A stretch of 64,000 nt of DNA, taken from assembly GCA_021397845.1 (NCBI GenBank), contig CM038043.1, positions 32,115,501 to 32,179,500 on the forward strand, given 5' to 3'. The notes below the pieces were generated by a model. The model was not told the origin of the DNA, ran no database searches, and saw only the letters and a program-made list of their open reading frames with translations. The DNA comes from Areca catechu. Its lineage: Eukaryota; Streptophyta; Magnoliopsida; Arecales; Arecaceae. Every line of letters begins with the position of its first letter. The first letter of the stretch is position 1. Shown piece after piece: positions 45,341 through 57,064 of the stretch. A program made the translations under genes and the position numbers.

Positions 45341-47000
45341 TGATGCGGGACAAAAAAATCGATGTAACCTGGTTATTTGGAAAACAGTGAAACAACTAAA
45401 CAAACTAGGACCGTGGGTGGACTAAGAAGCCTCCCGGGACTAGGACATACTGACTCTAAAATCCTAAGACAGCTGATCTCTTTTGTTTTCAATTTTTTAT
45501 GGGTGGATGTGACGAACGAAAGATGAAGATGGGGGACCGGGAAGTTGAACTCATAGCCCTGAGGCTCACTCTAGCGGGGGACGCACACAGAAAGTCAGGG
45601 GTCAAAGCCTAAAGCTACCCTCCCAAGGGATCATAGCACCAGCTACCCTGAGCATAAAGCTACCCTCCCGAAGGGGTCATAGCACCAGCTACCCTGAGCA
45701 TAAAGCTACCCTCCCGAAGGGGTCACAGCACCAGCTACCCCGAGCTCTCATCGAACCCATAATGCACACAGCAGGGCTCTCACATAGATGTGCTAGGATG
45801 ACTCTCGAAGGACACGAGGGGATAAAGAAGACGAGATAGGGGATAACTAGGATGCACATCGAACCCATAATGCACACAGCAGGGAACGCCTCACACTCCT
45901 CATCGAACCTATAATGCACACAGCAGAGAACGAAGGAAAACAAGCCTCAGCCCAGAACTAGAACCAACCCAAAAATCTATATCAAATCATCTCTCTCTTA
46001 CACGGGGAGAGGGGGCCTTTATATAGAAAAACCAAAACCCTCAGTTTCTTAGCCCCTAAGAAAACTAAAAAAGGAAAATAAATTACATCAAAATTCATGT
46101 TGCATCAAAAGTGGTGCTGATCTGCTCTGAGAAGTGTGTCAACTTGATGATCTGCTCCAGAAAGCGTGCTGCTCTGAAATATGGGCTGCTCTGAAATCCG
46201 TGCAACTCCACTCACAGCCGTGCGGAGGATGGATCGTCCGACGGAGCACACGGCCGGCGATTGAAAAGTAGGCGATGGACGGGGCCGGCGGACGGCCAGC
46301 GGCGGCCGCAGGCGAGGCGGCACATGGTCTGGCACGGCACGCCCAGCATGCCGTTTGGTCTCCCACGGTCGTGGGAGACCTCCTGGGCACCAGGAATGGC
46401 CGGTGGATGGCGAGGGAGGCCGGGGATGGTGTCCGGCGGACAGGCGGGCAGCGGCGGTGGGTGGCGGCGCCACACGGCCGCATGCGGGCAGACGGATGCC
46501 TCCCGCATCTGTTCATCTTCCCACGGGCGTGGGCGGCGGTGGACCCCACCGGTGACCGGGCGAGGGAAGGTGGGCGGCGGGAACGGCGATGGGCAGCTGC
46601 CGGTGACGGTGGCAGCAGCGGCGACCGTGGGACATGTCGGGCGGACGCCTCCGCATCCGTTCGGCTTTCCACGGGCGTGGGCGACGGCGGTGGTGGTAGC
46701 TGCTTCTCCGACGAGGGCGGGGGCCGGCGAGCTTCGACGGCTGTCCGGCGGGGGCGGCTGGAGGGTGGGCGGCCCGGATCTGGGGCCGGAGGAGTGGTGG
46801 GCTAGGGTTCGGAACTTTTAAAAAATTCACGAGAGAAAGGTTGCAGGAGGTGGAATAAAGCTGGGATAACTCGGGGATAAACTGAGAACAAAACCAGAAT
46901 ATCGAGGATAGGTGGAATAGTGGGATAGGAAAAAATAAAAAAAATTTGAGAAAATAAGAAAAAATAGAAAAATACCCAGACCTTCCCTGGATCCCCATCA
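45341..47000 (-). repeat. Family C LTR 3
   Basis: 1,660 bp, TGATGCGGGACA to GATCCCCATCA. 46-bp repeats at about 45614-45742 (three copies), TATA complement at 46017-46025, GC-rich U3 at about 46200-46800. The apparent ORFs reading out of it into 47001-47109 are a chimera with D. Confidence 0.88.
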
Positions 47001-47760
47001 ATTGCAACATTGGAATATCATTCCCAATGATAAGTATGTCATCAACATATAATATCAAGAAGATAATGGCACTCACATTTATCTTCTTATACACATATGG
47101 TTCATCCACATTTTTTATGAAACCAAATTTCTTTATTGTTTCATTAAACTGGATGTTCCAACTCCTCGATGTTTGCTTTAATTCATAAATAGATTTCTTA
47201 AGCTTGCATACTTAGTTTGGTCTCCCACTTGAGATAAACCCTTCTGGCTGTGGCATATAGACTTCTTCCTCAAGATACCCATTGAGGAAGGCAGTCTTTA
47301 CATCCATTTGTCATATTTCATAATCATAGTATGCAGCTATAGCAAGCAAAATTCTAATGGACTTGAGCATAGCTACTGGCAAAAATGTTTCATCATAGTT
47401 AATTCTATATTTTTGTTTGGAACCTTTTAGCACTAGCCTAGCCTTATAGGTTTCTACTTGGCCATCTGCTCAATCTTCCTTTTGAAAACTCATTTACACC
47501 CTATTGGATTTACTCCCTTAGGTAGATCAACCAAGGTCCAAACCTGGTTGGTTTTCATGGAGTCCATTTTAGATTTCATGGTATCAAGCCATTTGTCAGA
47601 GTCTTTACTCTTGACAGCTTTTGTATAGGTCAAAGGATCGTCTTCTTGAATAATGCTGGCTTCATTGTCATTACTAATGGCAAAGCCATATCTGAGAGGT
47701 GCATCCCGCACTTTCTCTGACCTACAAAGAAGAGGTATGTGTTGTGGTGGTACCTTATTA
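47001..47760 (-). pseudogene. D reverse transcriptase, partial
   Basis: At the C border: LILYVDDILIIGNDIPMLQ, with the catalytic YVDD. Upstream, broken: a DVKTAFLNG-like segment near 47290 and PLTYTKAVKSKDSDKWLDTM, TNQVWTLVDLPKGVNPIGCK (47490-47640). Several stops and shifts. Confidence 0.85.
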
Positions 47761-48800
47761 ATAGGGACTTATGGTTGAGGAATTTGAGGTTGATTATCTA
47801 TAGGAGTAGGTTGATGATCTTGTACTTCATTAAGTTCAAGTATCTTTCCACTGCCTCCTTCTTGGATAATTTTTTTTCCAAGAAAATGGTATGCCTACTG
47901 ATAAAAATCTTTTGTTCAGTAGGATGATAAAAAAGGTATCCAATACCTTCTTGAGGATAACCAATGAACCTGCATTTATCAGCCCTAGCACCCAGCTTAT
48001 GTCCAAATACATTTCTAACATAAGTTGGGCTACCCCAAATCTTAAGATATTTAAGACTTGGTCTTTTACCTTTCCATAATTCATATGGAGTGCTAGCTAC
48101 TGATTTTGATGGTACTCTATTTAGTATATAAGCAGCAGTCTCTAGGGCAAAAGAATATAGGAAGATCAGTGAAGCTCATCATAGACCTTACTATGTCTAA
48201 CAAGGTATGATTCCTCCATTCTGCTACACTATTTAATTATGGTGTATATAGAGGTGTCCATTCTGAGAGAATGTCTGTCTTTAAGATGTTTAAGAAACTC
48301 ACTAGATAAGTATTCTCCTCCTTAATCCGACCAAAGGATATTAATACTCTTTATAGTTTATTTTTCAACCATACTTTGATACTTTTAAAATTTATTAAAA
48401 GCTTCAAATTTATGTTTTATAAGATACACATATCCAAACCTAGATAAATCATCAATAAAGGTAATGAAATAAGAGTATCTTCCTTTGGCTTGAGTTGATA
48501 TGGATCCACATATATCTGTATGTATTAACCCAATAACTTAGTCGCCCTATCTTCATGACCAGTAAATAAAGATTTGGTCATTTTATCTATGAGAGAGGAT
48601 TCACAAGTTTTTAATGATTCATAACCATAAGGATCAAAGAATTTATCTTTGTATAACTTGTTTATCCTAGACTCACTAATATGATCTAATCGGCAATGCC
48701 AGAGAAAAGTGACATTAACATCTTCTCTCTTTCTTTTTTTATTTTCAATAAGTAAAACTTCATCGCTGAGTGAAAGAATTAAAAGACCATTAACAAATAA
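47761..48800 (-). pseudogene. D integrase
   Basis: The core is recognisable by eye in broken frames: IHTDICG (first Asp), YFITFIDDLSRFGYVYL, and LWSDLGGEYLSSEFL (second Asp; the neighbouring Arg codons are changed). The C-part gives LNILRFGVAQL and INAGSLVIL-type remains of the usual KCRFIGY region (47836-48084). Confidence 0.75.
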
Positions 48801-49310
48801 ACTAGTTCCAAAAAATTTATTAGAATGAGAAATAGAGCATCCATTACTCTTTATATTAATTTAAAAATCTTGTTGTAACAACAAGGATACAGAATAATAT
48901 TTCTAATAACATTTGGAACATAGTAACAATCTTTCAGTTTTAAGATTTTACCAGAATGCAATAATAATAAATAGATGCCCACAGCTTCTGCTTGAATGGC
49001 TTCACCATTCGTACCATAAAGCTCGAAGTCACCCTTCTTCAAGCTCCTAATTCTTGAAGTCCATGCAAAGACTTGCATATATGAGACCTACATGCGGTAT
49101 CTAATACCCATGAATTAGAAGCTGAAGTACTCAATAACAAGTTAGTTTGTATCATGTACAAACCTTTTGATGCTCCACTGATATCAGCTTTTAGACTAGA
49201 AAGATACAACTTGCAATTTTTCTAGTGTCCCTGTTTGCTACAGTGAAAACTGGTTCCATTAGTAGAAAACTTCTTTGCCTTCTTCCTTTTCTAGATACTT
49301 TTCTTAGGGT
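48801..49310 (-). pseudogene. D protease and zinc knuckle
   Basis: WVLDTACRSHI (about 49090-49125) is the copia protease active-site region, here DTA in place of DSG/DTG. It is followed by SLKKGDFELYGTNGEAIQAE and LKLKDCYYVPNVIRNII. A knuckle remnant, CSKQGH then a TAG and KNC, is near 49220-49250. Confidence 0.7.
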
Positions 49311-49976
49311 TTCACTTTCTCTTTGAACCCTTTTTCATTACCATTTTCTTCTTTCCATCAATTAGAAAAAGATGAGCCTTATCCCCTTTAAAATAGCTCT
49401 CAACTATCTTAAACATGTCAAGAAGCTCTAGTAATGAAAGGTTCAGTTTGTTCATATGATAGTTCATAACAAACTGAGAGAAAGATTCAGGGAGTGATAG
49501 CATGATCAAGTCTTGATTAAGCTTTCCATCCATAACAAATCTTAATTGACCTAATCGAGTGATTAAGTCAATCATCTTTAGCATATAGACTTAAATAGAT
49601 GAGCCCTCACTTATATATGCTCAAAATAACTACTTCGATATTTTATATCGGATAGCCCTACTTTGCTCTCCATAAAGCTCTTTAAGATTAGTACTATGGA
49701 CTGAGATTCCATATCTTCATGTTGCCTCTACAATTGTTGCTCATAGAGGCTAACATAATATACTTGATAGTTAAACTATCATTCTATCACATTTTATATA
49801 TCTCTTTACTCCTTCGAAGCATCATCTTCGATCGAATCTGGATCAAGAGAATCGAGGATGTAGAATACCTTCTTCTAAGTTAAGACAATTCTCAAGTTCC
49901 TTAACCAATCCACATAATTAAAACCAGTCAAATTATTGACATCTAAAATATCTTGCAATGATAAAGTAGAAGCCAT
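49311..49976 (-). pseudogene. D gag
   Basis: The ATG at 49974-49976 gives MASTLSLQDILDVNNLTGFN, then YVDWLRNLRIVLT and a TAG. Downstream, open for 90 codons: MLKMIDLITRLGQLRFVMDG, LIMLSLPESFSQFVMNY, NLSLLELLDMFKIVE. This is the copia UBN2-type capsid. Confidence 0.75.
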
Positions 49977-50069
49977 AATATTAATCTATATAAATAAAGA
50001 ACAACATATAAGCAGACTACTCAAGATGATATACATAATTAGATAAGGACTTATTAATCTAATTATATC

Positions 50070-50509
50070 TGTTGGGGCAAATGTGGTGCTCCAAGTCTTG
50101 AGAGACCACGAGAGGAGTCATGTTGGGTCAGGGTCTTGACCTAGGGTAGAGAGAACATGTGAGACATGGGTGTACATAGGCTCGGCTTTGAGTATTTTCT
50201 TATTCGACTTAGAGGGGGAGTTTTTGAGGGCTAGGTCGATTATGACCTAGGGTATATATATGAGTTTTTTGTCTTGTATACGGAATGCTGGAAATATGAA
50301 GACGTGATCCCTTTTCTCTTCCAAAAACCCTAGCCTCCCTTCGACTCTCCTCTCCTTGGTTCTCTCTCATGCATGCAGTCCCATGGGGGCATGCCTCCAT
50401 GATGGGAGCGGACGGCACTCCCCATCCCTTCCTTAATGATGCGTTCCCTTTTTGCCATGGTGGCATCAAGAAGAATCTCGGGCATTTCGCAGAGCATTTC
50501 GCTCCAACA
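50070..50509 (+). repeat. E 5' LTR
   Basis: TGTTGGGGCAAATGTGG to GCTCCAACA. TATA-like GGTATATATATG at about 50251. Confidence 0.85.
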
Positions 50510-50794
50510 GTTAGTATCAGAGCAACCTTGATGCGATGGCATGAAAAAAGAAAGGAAGAGGATGTCATGATGATACGACGTGCAGATCTCTATGGTGAGG
50601 TCTGGAAGAGGTTGACGATGGCATGGAAAGGATCTCGAGGTGGCGAGATCTAGAAGTGAGGGCCTGCTGCCCTCCCTGGAAATAGAGAGAGAAGAAGCGG
50701 TGCTAAAGTAGTGCTGTTGTAGATCCGAAGCGTGGACTGGCGATGTAGGAGAACATGGTGTCCATCGATGGCACTGGTCTGGGCAGAGTACCAG
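50510..50794 (+). other. E interior, left part
   Basis: PBS-like TAGTATCAGAGC (50512-50523), then purine-rich DNA without an ORF that continues on the other side of F. The last five bases ACCAG are the left TSD of F. Confidence 0.7.
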
Positions 50795-52228
50795 TGGTGC
50801 AGACACCAGAGGCACCAGAATAAAATAGAGGCTTCTCAATTCTCTGTGGATTTCCTAGTAGTGTTAGTTTATTTAAGTCTAGTTTGTATTAAGGGCTTAG
50901 CCCATTTGAGTCCCCACTTTGGCCCCTAAGTCATGTTTTTGGCCTTTTCATAATTGAGTCCTGTATGTATTTGATCCATACTATTAGGATTTTAGATCAG
51001 TCGATCAAGTCAGCTTATGTTGAGCTAATCATATTCTGAGTCTTGTAATCATGTACAGTTATATTGAGTCTGTATTGAGTCAAGCCCAGTCAAAGAAGAC
51101 TCAAGCATGTGAAGGACACCACCTAACGTGCCACCTCAGCAACTGCATGGAGTCCCAGTCACACCCTGGATTTCATCACCTAGGATTACTTGGAGGATCA
51201 TGAAGTTGGCCCATGCATGAGGAGCTGATGACCACATGCCAGCGTACCCCTTCCATACCCCAAGCACACCAACTCCACATGCCAGCATGACAAGAAGGAA
51301 AGTCAAAATAGATAAACATGAATCCCATGATTCATGCCAGCTTGCTTAGGAAAGAAGTGATCCACCCCAAGCCAAGAGAAGTAAGAAGTTGGCGCCCTTT
51401 GGACTCCCCTTTGGCTGCCCACTACCTACCTTATTTGGAGGGATTTTGTATGGCATGAGAGTATTTTCTTCCACGTATTCAGCCCCACATTTTAGGAAGA
51501 AAGTGGGCACCCCTTATTTTCCTTGTTTTCTTTTGCTTGGGCTCTAAGTCTCATAACTCTATATAAGGGACCCCTTGTATGAAAATTTGATATTTTTGGA
51601 TGAATATAAATTGAGTTTTCCAACTTCTGCTATGTGCTTGCTATGTGCTAAGGAGAATATGTGTGAACCCCTTCTTCCTTATCTCCTACGCCCTGTCTCT
51701 AGCTGCCATCAAAACCCTAGAAGCCATCTCTCCAAGCCTTGGCCGCCCAACACAAAAAACTATTCCATCCTTGATATTTTCAATTTATTTCTTCATTATT
51801 TGCATTATTTTCTAACCCCTTGTAGATGATTTACAGGTCCCTTGATGTCTACGAATCCATTGATTCCAGTCGGGCCACTATCGGACCACCAGATTGAAAG
51901 CCACAAATCCGCGGGGTCTTCGACTTGATCATCCAGGCCGCATCCGGGAGCGAAGAGAGACCTCTACAAGGATTCATCTGCTAGATCCTGTCAAGTATAC
52001 CCCCTCTACTTGCCAGTAGTGTTATTGAAGGGAAACTAGCCCAACCGGGGCTTCTCAGCCTCTGCGATCCTCTTTTCAAATACTTTTAGGGTCTTTTGCA
52101 TGCTATTACTTCTTATTTTTGCATAGAACTCTCTACTTAAATTCTTGGCCTTATTTTTGGGATTTAGATACATAACTCAACATATAAAAATAGAAAAATA
52201 TTTTGCATGCATATTTAGTCTCGCATCA
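50795..52228 (+). repeat. F 5' LTR
   Basis: 1,434 bp, TGGTGCAGACACCAG to CTCGCATCA. TATA box TATATAAG at 51560-51567. Confidence 0.92.
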
Positions 52229-53310
52229 TTTGGTATCAGAGCATGGTTAGGGCTTAGTTCTCTTTAAGTACTTGGATTGGGTGCTTCATCATGGCCGTCC
52301 GGTCATAGAAAAAAGTAGGGCTACAAGACCCTCACATTCCATTCAAAAGGGATTTCCTATGGTGTATGGGGGTGCCAATGTGATTGACCCTTGAAGGGGA
52401 AAACAAGGAGATAAGTTTTAGATCCTAAGGAAAAATTTTTGCATCATTAGATTTTATCATCTTTAAATTTTTGCATTCTGTCCACCCAGTACATAATATG
52501 CTATTTTAGTTGTTTCTGCCTGTGGGAACCTTTGATTTTGGTAGTTTTTCCTTTTTTGGATTCCATATATTTGAAAGTAATTTTTAGAATTTTTTCAGAT
52601 TTTAATTCAGTATGTAGGTTTTCTACACACTGGATTACTATCTAAGAACTAATCTGCTCTGAAATTCTAGCAAGTGCATTTCATCATACTTTCATGTCCA
52701 TATAGTTTAATTTTGCACTTTAGGTTCATGTTTTTATTTCCAGCATCTTATACTCTGCTAATATACATTAAAACACAAAAAAAAAGCTAGATACATTTCA
52801 TTAGGTTTCATATGCATGCCATCATCTACATAATCGATTTAAGGGTAGCAATATCACAAGATAAGGGAAGGAGGTCATTACCTTTCCTTAGCCCGAAAAC
52901 CACCATCCTTGCATTTCGAACCTAAGCCTAATCTAAGATCAAGTAGCAACCTAATAGCTTAGGGACACCCACAAGTCGGGTTTAACCATTTTGGAGAAGC
53001 TGGTTACATGCAACCCTTCAATTAGTACCAGGAAGCTGGTGTCTAAGGCAAGAGGTTTGATGTCAAACGACCTAAGTGGTGGTGTGGTTCTTTAATTGAG
53101 TCCTTGCGAAAGCAAGGGAGGCCTCCCACACTCCCACCTCTTACCTAGCCGATGAAAGGGCTAGTTGTTGTGCTGTGTGTCTTCTACATTAACCTAATCT
53201 GTTTGAACTCCTAAGCCTAGCAAACCGTAGTACCCTCCATTGTGTGTTGCATGTCTAGTCTAGATTAGGAGTCCATTAGCCCATCAATCCTTATCCAGTC
53301 TAGTGTAGTC
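52229..53310 (+). other. F untranslated leader with PBS
   Basis: PBS TGGTATCAGAGC at 52231-52242, perfect. No ORF. The conserved block (ACAAGATAAGGGAAGGAGG ... TTAGGGACACCC) is at about 52855-52975. Confidence 0.8.
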
Positions 53311-54300
53311 ATGGGATCAACCCTTGAAGCCCACTTGTGGGCCCTCAACAAATAACTGGCCCAATTGGACCAAAAAATGGCCCAAGCAGAGGCACGAGCA
53401 GAAGCCCACAAGGCCCATGCTAAATTCAACTCCTCTAGAACTAATTCCCTTGATCCAAGAGCCTATGATCATGATCTTGCCCCTGAGTCTAGCCTTAAAA
53501 GCCCATACCCATACTTGGTTGACTTCGAGGAGGGACCCATTAGGAGCACCCAACCTTATGCACCCACTTTTGATGGAAGACAAGAGGTGTATATCGATTG
53601 GGAGGAGAGCATGGATCACTATTTCGAGTACACTAGGATGTCAGAGTTAGAGAAATTTAGATTGGCCACACATAGATTAACTCGATATGCTAAGTGGCAT
53701 TGGGCAGCTATTGAGGATGAATGTTATCAAAGAGGAGATAGAATACATAGCTGGAGAACCATGAGAAGTAGGCTAAGAGAAAAGTACCTAGGTAGATTTT
53801 ATGAGCAAAGACTTTTAGACCAATGGTACAAACTGAGATAGGGTGATAGACTAGTGTCTGAGTATATTGAGAAATTCAAGGGGTTAATCAAAAGATGTAA
53901 CACAGCCGAATCTAAAACCATGACCATATCTAGATTTTGAGGAGGCCAATGTAAGGACACCTAGGGGGAATTACTTCAATGGGAAATTCATACTCTAGAG
54001 GAAGCTTATCGGATTGCTAGAGAATTCGAGTCATATCAAAGACAACTCATGAGCAGCCGACCTAAGCCCAGCATGATTAGCACCTCTAGGCCAATTCTTA
54101 GACAGATTCCTTCAAATCAGCCTACTACTCCTATCCCACTAGTTTGCAAGGGAAAGACCCATGAACCCATCAGTGAGCCTGAGGAAGAAGTTTATGAGGC
54201 TGAACCGAGTTTAATTAATGGATATGAAGGGGAGAGGAAGAACCCATTGAAGAATTTCAGGGAGAAAAAGTTGAACCCATTAAGAATCTAGAGAAAGAAA
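53311..54300 (+). pseudogene. F gag, broken
   Basis: The ATG at 53311 opens MGSTLEAHLWALN and meets TAA within 15 codons. From 53365 a 158-codon open part has a coiled-coil-like start (MDQKMAQAEARAEAHKAHA) and a real capsid: PYAPTFDGRQEVYIDWEESM, DHYFEYTRMSELEKFRLA, RSRLREKYLGRFYEQRLLDQ. A TAG at 53839 precedes GDRLVSEYIEKFKGLIKRC. No zinc knuckle is visible. 54180-54230 gives VYEAEPSLINGYEGE, the shared acidic motif. Unlike A and B1, F keeps its capsid. Confidence 0.8.
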
Positions 54301-55084
54301 CTCCTGAGTCCACTGAAGAATCCAAAGAAGACATCTATGAATCAAGTCTAGTGGAGGAGTATGATGAAGGTGGATGCAAGGTTGAGATCACTGAGAAACT
54401 AATAGAAAAAAATCCTGAACCCACTATAGAATTTGAAAAAGGAGTGACTAAGCCATGATTAAACATATCAGATGAAAGTGAGGGTTCACACAAGTTGTCC
54501 ATAAAAGAGGTCCAGGAACAAGTCCCTAAGGAGCAACCCCATGAAGTAGACATTATTTTAGAAGACTTTCAAGATAAAATTCCCGAAGACCTTCCTGATG
54601 ACCTTCCACCATCTAGGAGCATCCAGCCTATCCTAGATCTTACACCCATAGATCAAAGTTCAAATCTTAAGGTCGTCCCTAGTAACCAAGATATATTTCA
54701 TGTTTTTAATGGATTACCCCAAGACTCCGATTCTTATTTCCTACCCTACCCTAAGGCTTCCAATGTTTCCCAAACTTTCTAATTACACTTTATTGAGGTC
54801 GTTTGGTTACACCAATTCTTTGAGTACGTTAGGTTTACGACCTACTTTTGAAAGACCTTATGGCATTTGCTAGGAATCCATTATAAATTCTCATGTGCAT
54901 ACCACACTAGGGTCAGACCTAGAGAGTCTATAATCTATTAGGTTTAGGCCCATAAGAGTCTAATAAAACTCCTCTCAATAGGATGCATAGTCTACACTTT
55001 GTTAGGTGCCAGTATGAGTCCTTTGTGTCACATGTTAGGAGTTTGCATTTGCCTAACATGTTCACCACCTGCATTAATTTTGAA
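54301..55084 (+). pseudogene. F pre-RT linker fused to integrase remnant
   Basis: 54541-54640 reads IILEDFQDKIPEDLPDDLPP and SIQPILDLTP, matching the B2 linker just before RT (FEDVFPEDLLDHLPPL, SIDLIPG). After about 25 residues it reads SDSYFLPYPKASNVS, a stop, LHFIEVVWLH, YVRFTTYF, a stop, and KTLWHLLGIHYKFS. This aligns with the B2 integrase core after its first Asp. RT, RNase H and the start of integrase are deleted between. 54850-55084 is decayed. Confidence 0.7.
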
Positions 55085-55631
55085 ATAAACTGGCAAATTC
55101 CCAAAAAAGAGCCAAGAAATTTAATGCAGTGGATTATATCATGGTTAGGCTTAGGTCTGAGCAGTTCCCACCTGGGACCGTTAAGAAGCTTCATGTTCAC
55201 GGAGCCAGACCTTTTAGAGTGATAGAGAAGGTTGGACCAAATGCCTAAGTACTAGATTTGCCCCTGGAATTTGGCATTAGTTCTACCTTCAATATCGCAG
55301 ACCTGGTTGAGTATAGAGAACCGACAGTGATACCCAGTGAGGCCTTTAGACCTACTCCATCCCTTGTGAGTGACCCTAGCCCAGAGTGTCCACCAATTAT
55401 TTTGCCTGAGAGAGGAGAACGGATCGACCATATCTTGGATGAGCAAGCCATCACGACCTAGGGCCGCGATTATCAATGCTACCTGGTCCGATGGTAAGGC
55501 CGGCCAGAATCGAACGATTCATGGATTTCTCGAGAGGACTTGCAGTGCCTCGATCCAAACCTTCTCGAGAGATATGTGAGCCAGTGTGATCCTTAGTCAA
55601 CAGGGTCAAGTTCCTCCCACCCCGAAAGAAT
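55085..55631 (+). pseudogene. F integrase C-terminus and chromodomain-like tail
   Basis: MVRLRSEQFPPGTVKKLHVH, then a stop, LEFGISSTFNIADLVEYREP, ERIDHILDEQAITT, a stop, GRDYQCYLVRW, a stop, and DSWISREDLQCLDPNLLERY. The hairpin before the PPT is decayed here (GTCAACAGGGTCAAG), consistent with C-to-T and G-to-A changes at its CG sites. Confidence 0.75.
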
Positions 55632-57064
55632 TGGTGCGAACACCAGAGGCACCAGAATAAGATAGAGGCTTCTCAACCCTCTGTGAATTTTCTAGTAGTG
55701 TTAGTCTATTTAAGTCTAGTTTGTATTAAGGGCTTAGCCCATTTGAGTCCCCACTTTGGCCCCTAAGTCAAGTTTTTGGCCTTTTCATAATTGAGTCTTG
55801 TATGTAGCATTTGATCCATACCATTAGGGGTTTGAATCAGTCGATCAAGTCAGCTCAAGTTGAGTTAATCATATTATGAGTCTTGTAATCATGTCTAGTT
55901 GTATTGAATCTATATTGAGTCAAGCCCAGTCAAAGAAGACTCAAGCATGTGAAGGACACCACACAATGTGCCACCTCAGCATCTGCATGGAGTCCCAGTC
56001 ACATCTTGGATTTTGCCACCTAGAATTACTTAGAGAATCATGAAGTCGGCCCATGCATGAGGAGTTGATGACCACATGCCAGCACACCCCTTCCACACCC
56101 CAAGCACACCAACTCCACATGCCAGCATGACAAGAAAGAAAGTCAAAACAGATAACATAAATTCCATGATTCATGCCAACTAGCTTAGGAAAGAAGTGGT
56201 CCACCCCAAGCCAAGAGAAGTAAGAAGTTGGCACCCCTTGGTCCCACCTTTGGCTACCCACTACCTACCTTGTTTGGAAGGATTTGTATGGCATGAGAGT
56301 GTTTTCGTCCATGTATTCAGCCCTACACTTTAGGAAGAAAGTGGGCACCCCTTATTTTCTTGTTTTCTTTTGCTTGGGCTCTAAGTCTCATAACTCTATA
56401 TAAGGGACCCCTTGTATGAAAATTTGATATTTTTTGATGAATATAAATTGAGTTTTCCAACTTATGCTGTGTGCTTGCTGTGTGCTAAGGAGAATCTGTG
56501 TGAACCCCTTCTTCCTTGTCTCCTACGCCCTGTCTCTAGCTTCCATCAAAACCCTAGAAGATATCTCTCCAAGCCTTGGCCGCCCAACACAAAAACTTTT
56601 CCATCCGTGCTGTTTTCAATTTATTTTTTCATCCTTGCATTGTTTTCTAACCCTTGACAAGTGATTTACAGGTCCCTCAATGTCTTCGAATCTATTGATT
56701 CCAGTCGGGCCGCTATCGGATCACCGGATTGAAAGCCACAAATCCACGGGGTCTTTGACTTGATCATCCAGGCCACATCAAGGAGCGAAGAGAGACCTCT
56801 GCAAGGATTCATCTGCTAGATCCTATCAGGTATACCCCCTCTACTTGCCAGTAGCATTATTGAAGGAGAACTAGCCCAACCGGGACTTCTCAGCCTCGGT
56901 GGTCCTCTTTTCTACTACTTTTAGGGTCGTTTTGCTTGCTGTCGCTTCTTATTTTTGCACAGAACTCTCTACTTAAATTCTTGGCCTTATTTTTGGGATT
57001 TAGATACATAACTCAACATATAAAAATATAAAAATATTTTGCATGCATATTTAGTCCTGCATCA
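55632..57064 (+). repeat. F 3' LTR
   Basis: 1,433 bp, TGGTGCGAACACCAG to TCCTGCATCA, followed by TSD ACCAG. Confidence 0.92.

Larger units (their letters stand above)
42147..47000 (-). mobile_element. Family C: three LTRs with two 84-bp internal regions
   Basis: LTR copies at 42147-43541 (left end lost), 43626-45256 and 45341-47000. Between them lie two 84-bp segments, each with a PBS next to one LTR and a PPT-like GAGGAGAA next to the other. There is no room for any gene. The unit is about 1.72 kb. The right end (47000) joins copia D RT; the left end joins A3. Long ORFs on both strands come from high GC, not coding. Confidence 0.85.
50795..57064 (+). mobile_element. F: pol-less gypsy element (TSD ACCAG) inside E
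   Basis: LTRs at 50795-52228 and 55632-57064, flanked by ACCAG (50790-50794 and 57065-57069). The interior has PBS, leader, gag with a capsid, acidic region, pre-RT linker, integrase remnant, chromodomain-like tail and PPT. Protease, RT and RNase H are absent. The LTR ends resemble family A, but the rest differs. More stops than A2. Confidence 0.93.

Noticed and set aside
46513..47109. 198-codon minus-strand ORF starting in copia RT and ending in GC-rich DNA
   Set aside because: It reads across the family C insertion point at 47000 and is a chimera of two elements.
50330..50839. 169-codon minus-strand ORF
   Set aside because: It spans the E LTR, E interior and start of the F LTR, so it cannot be an original gene.
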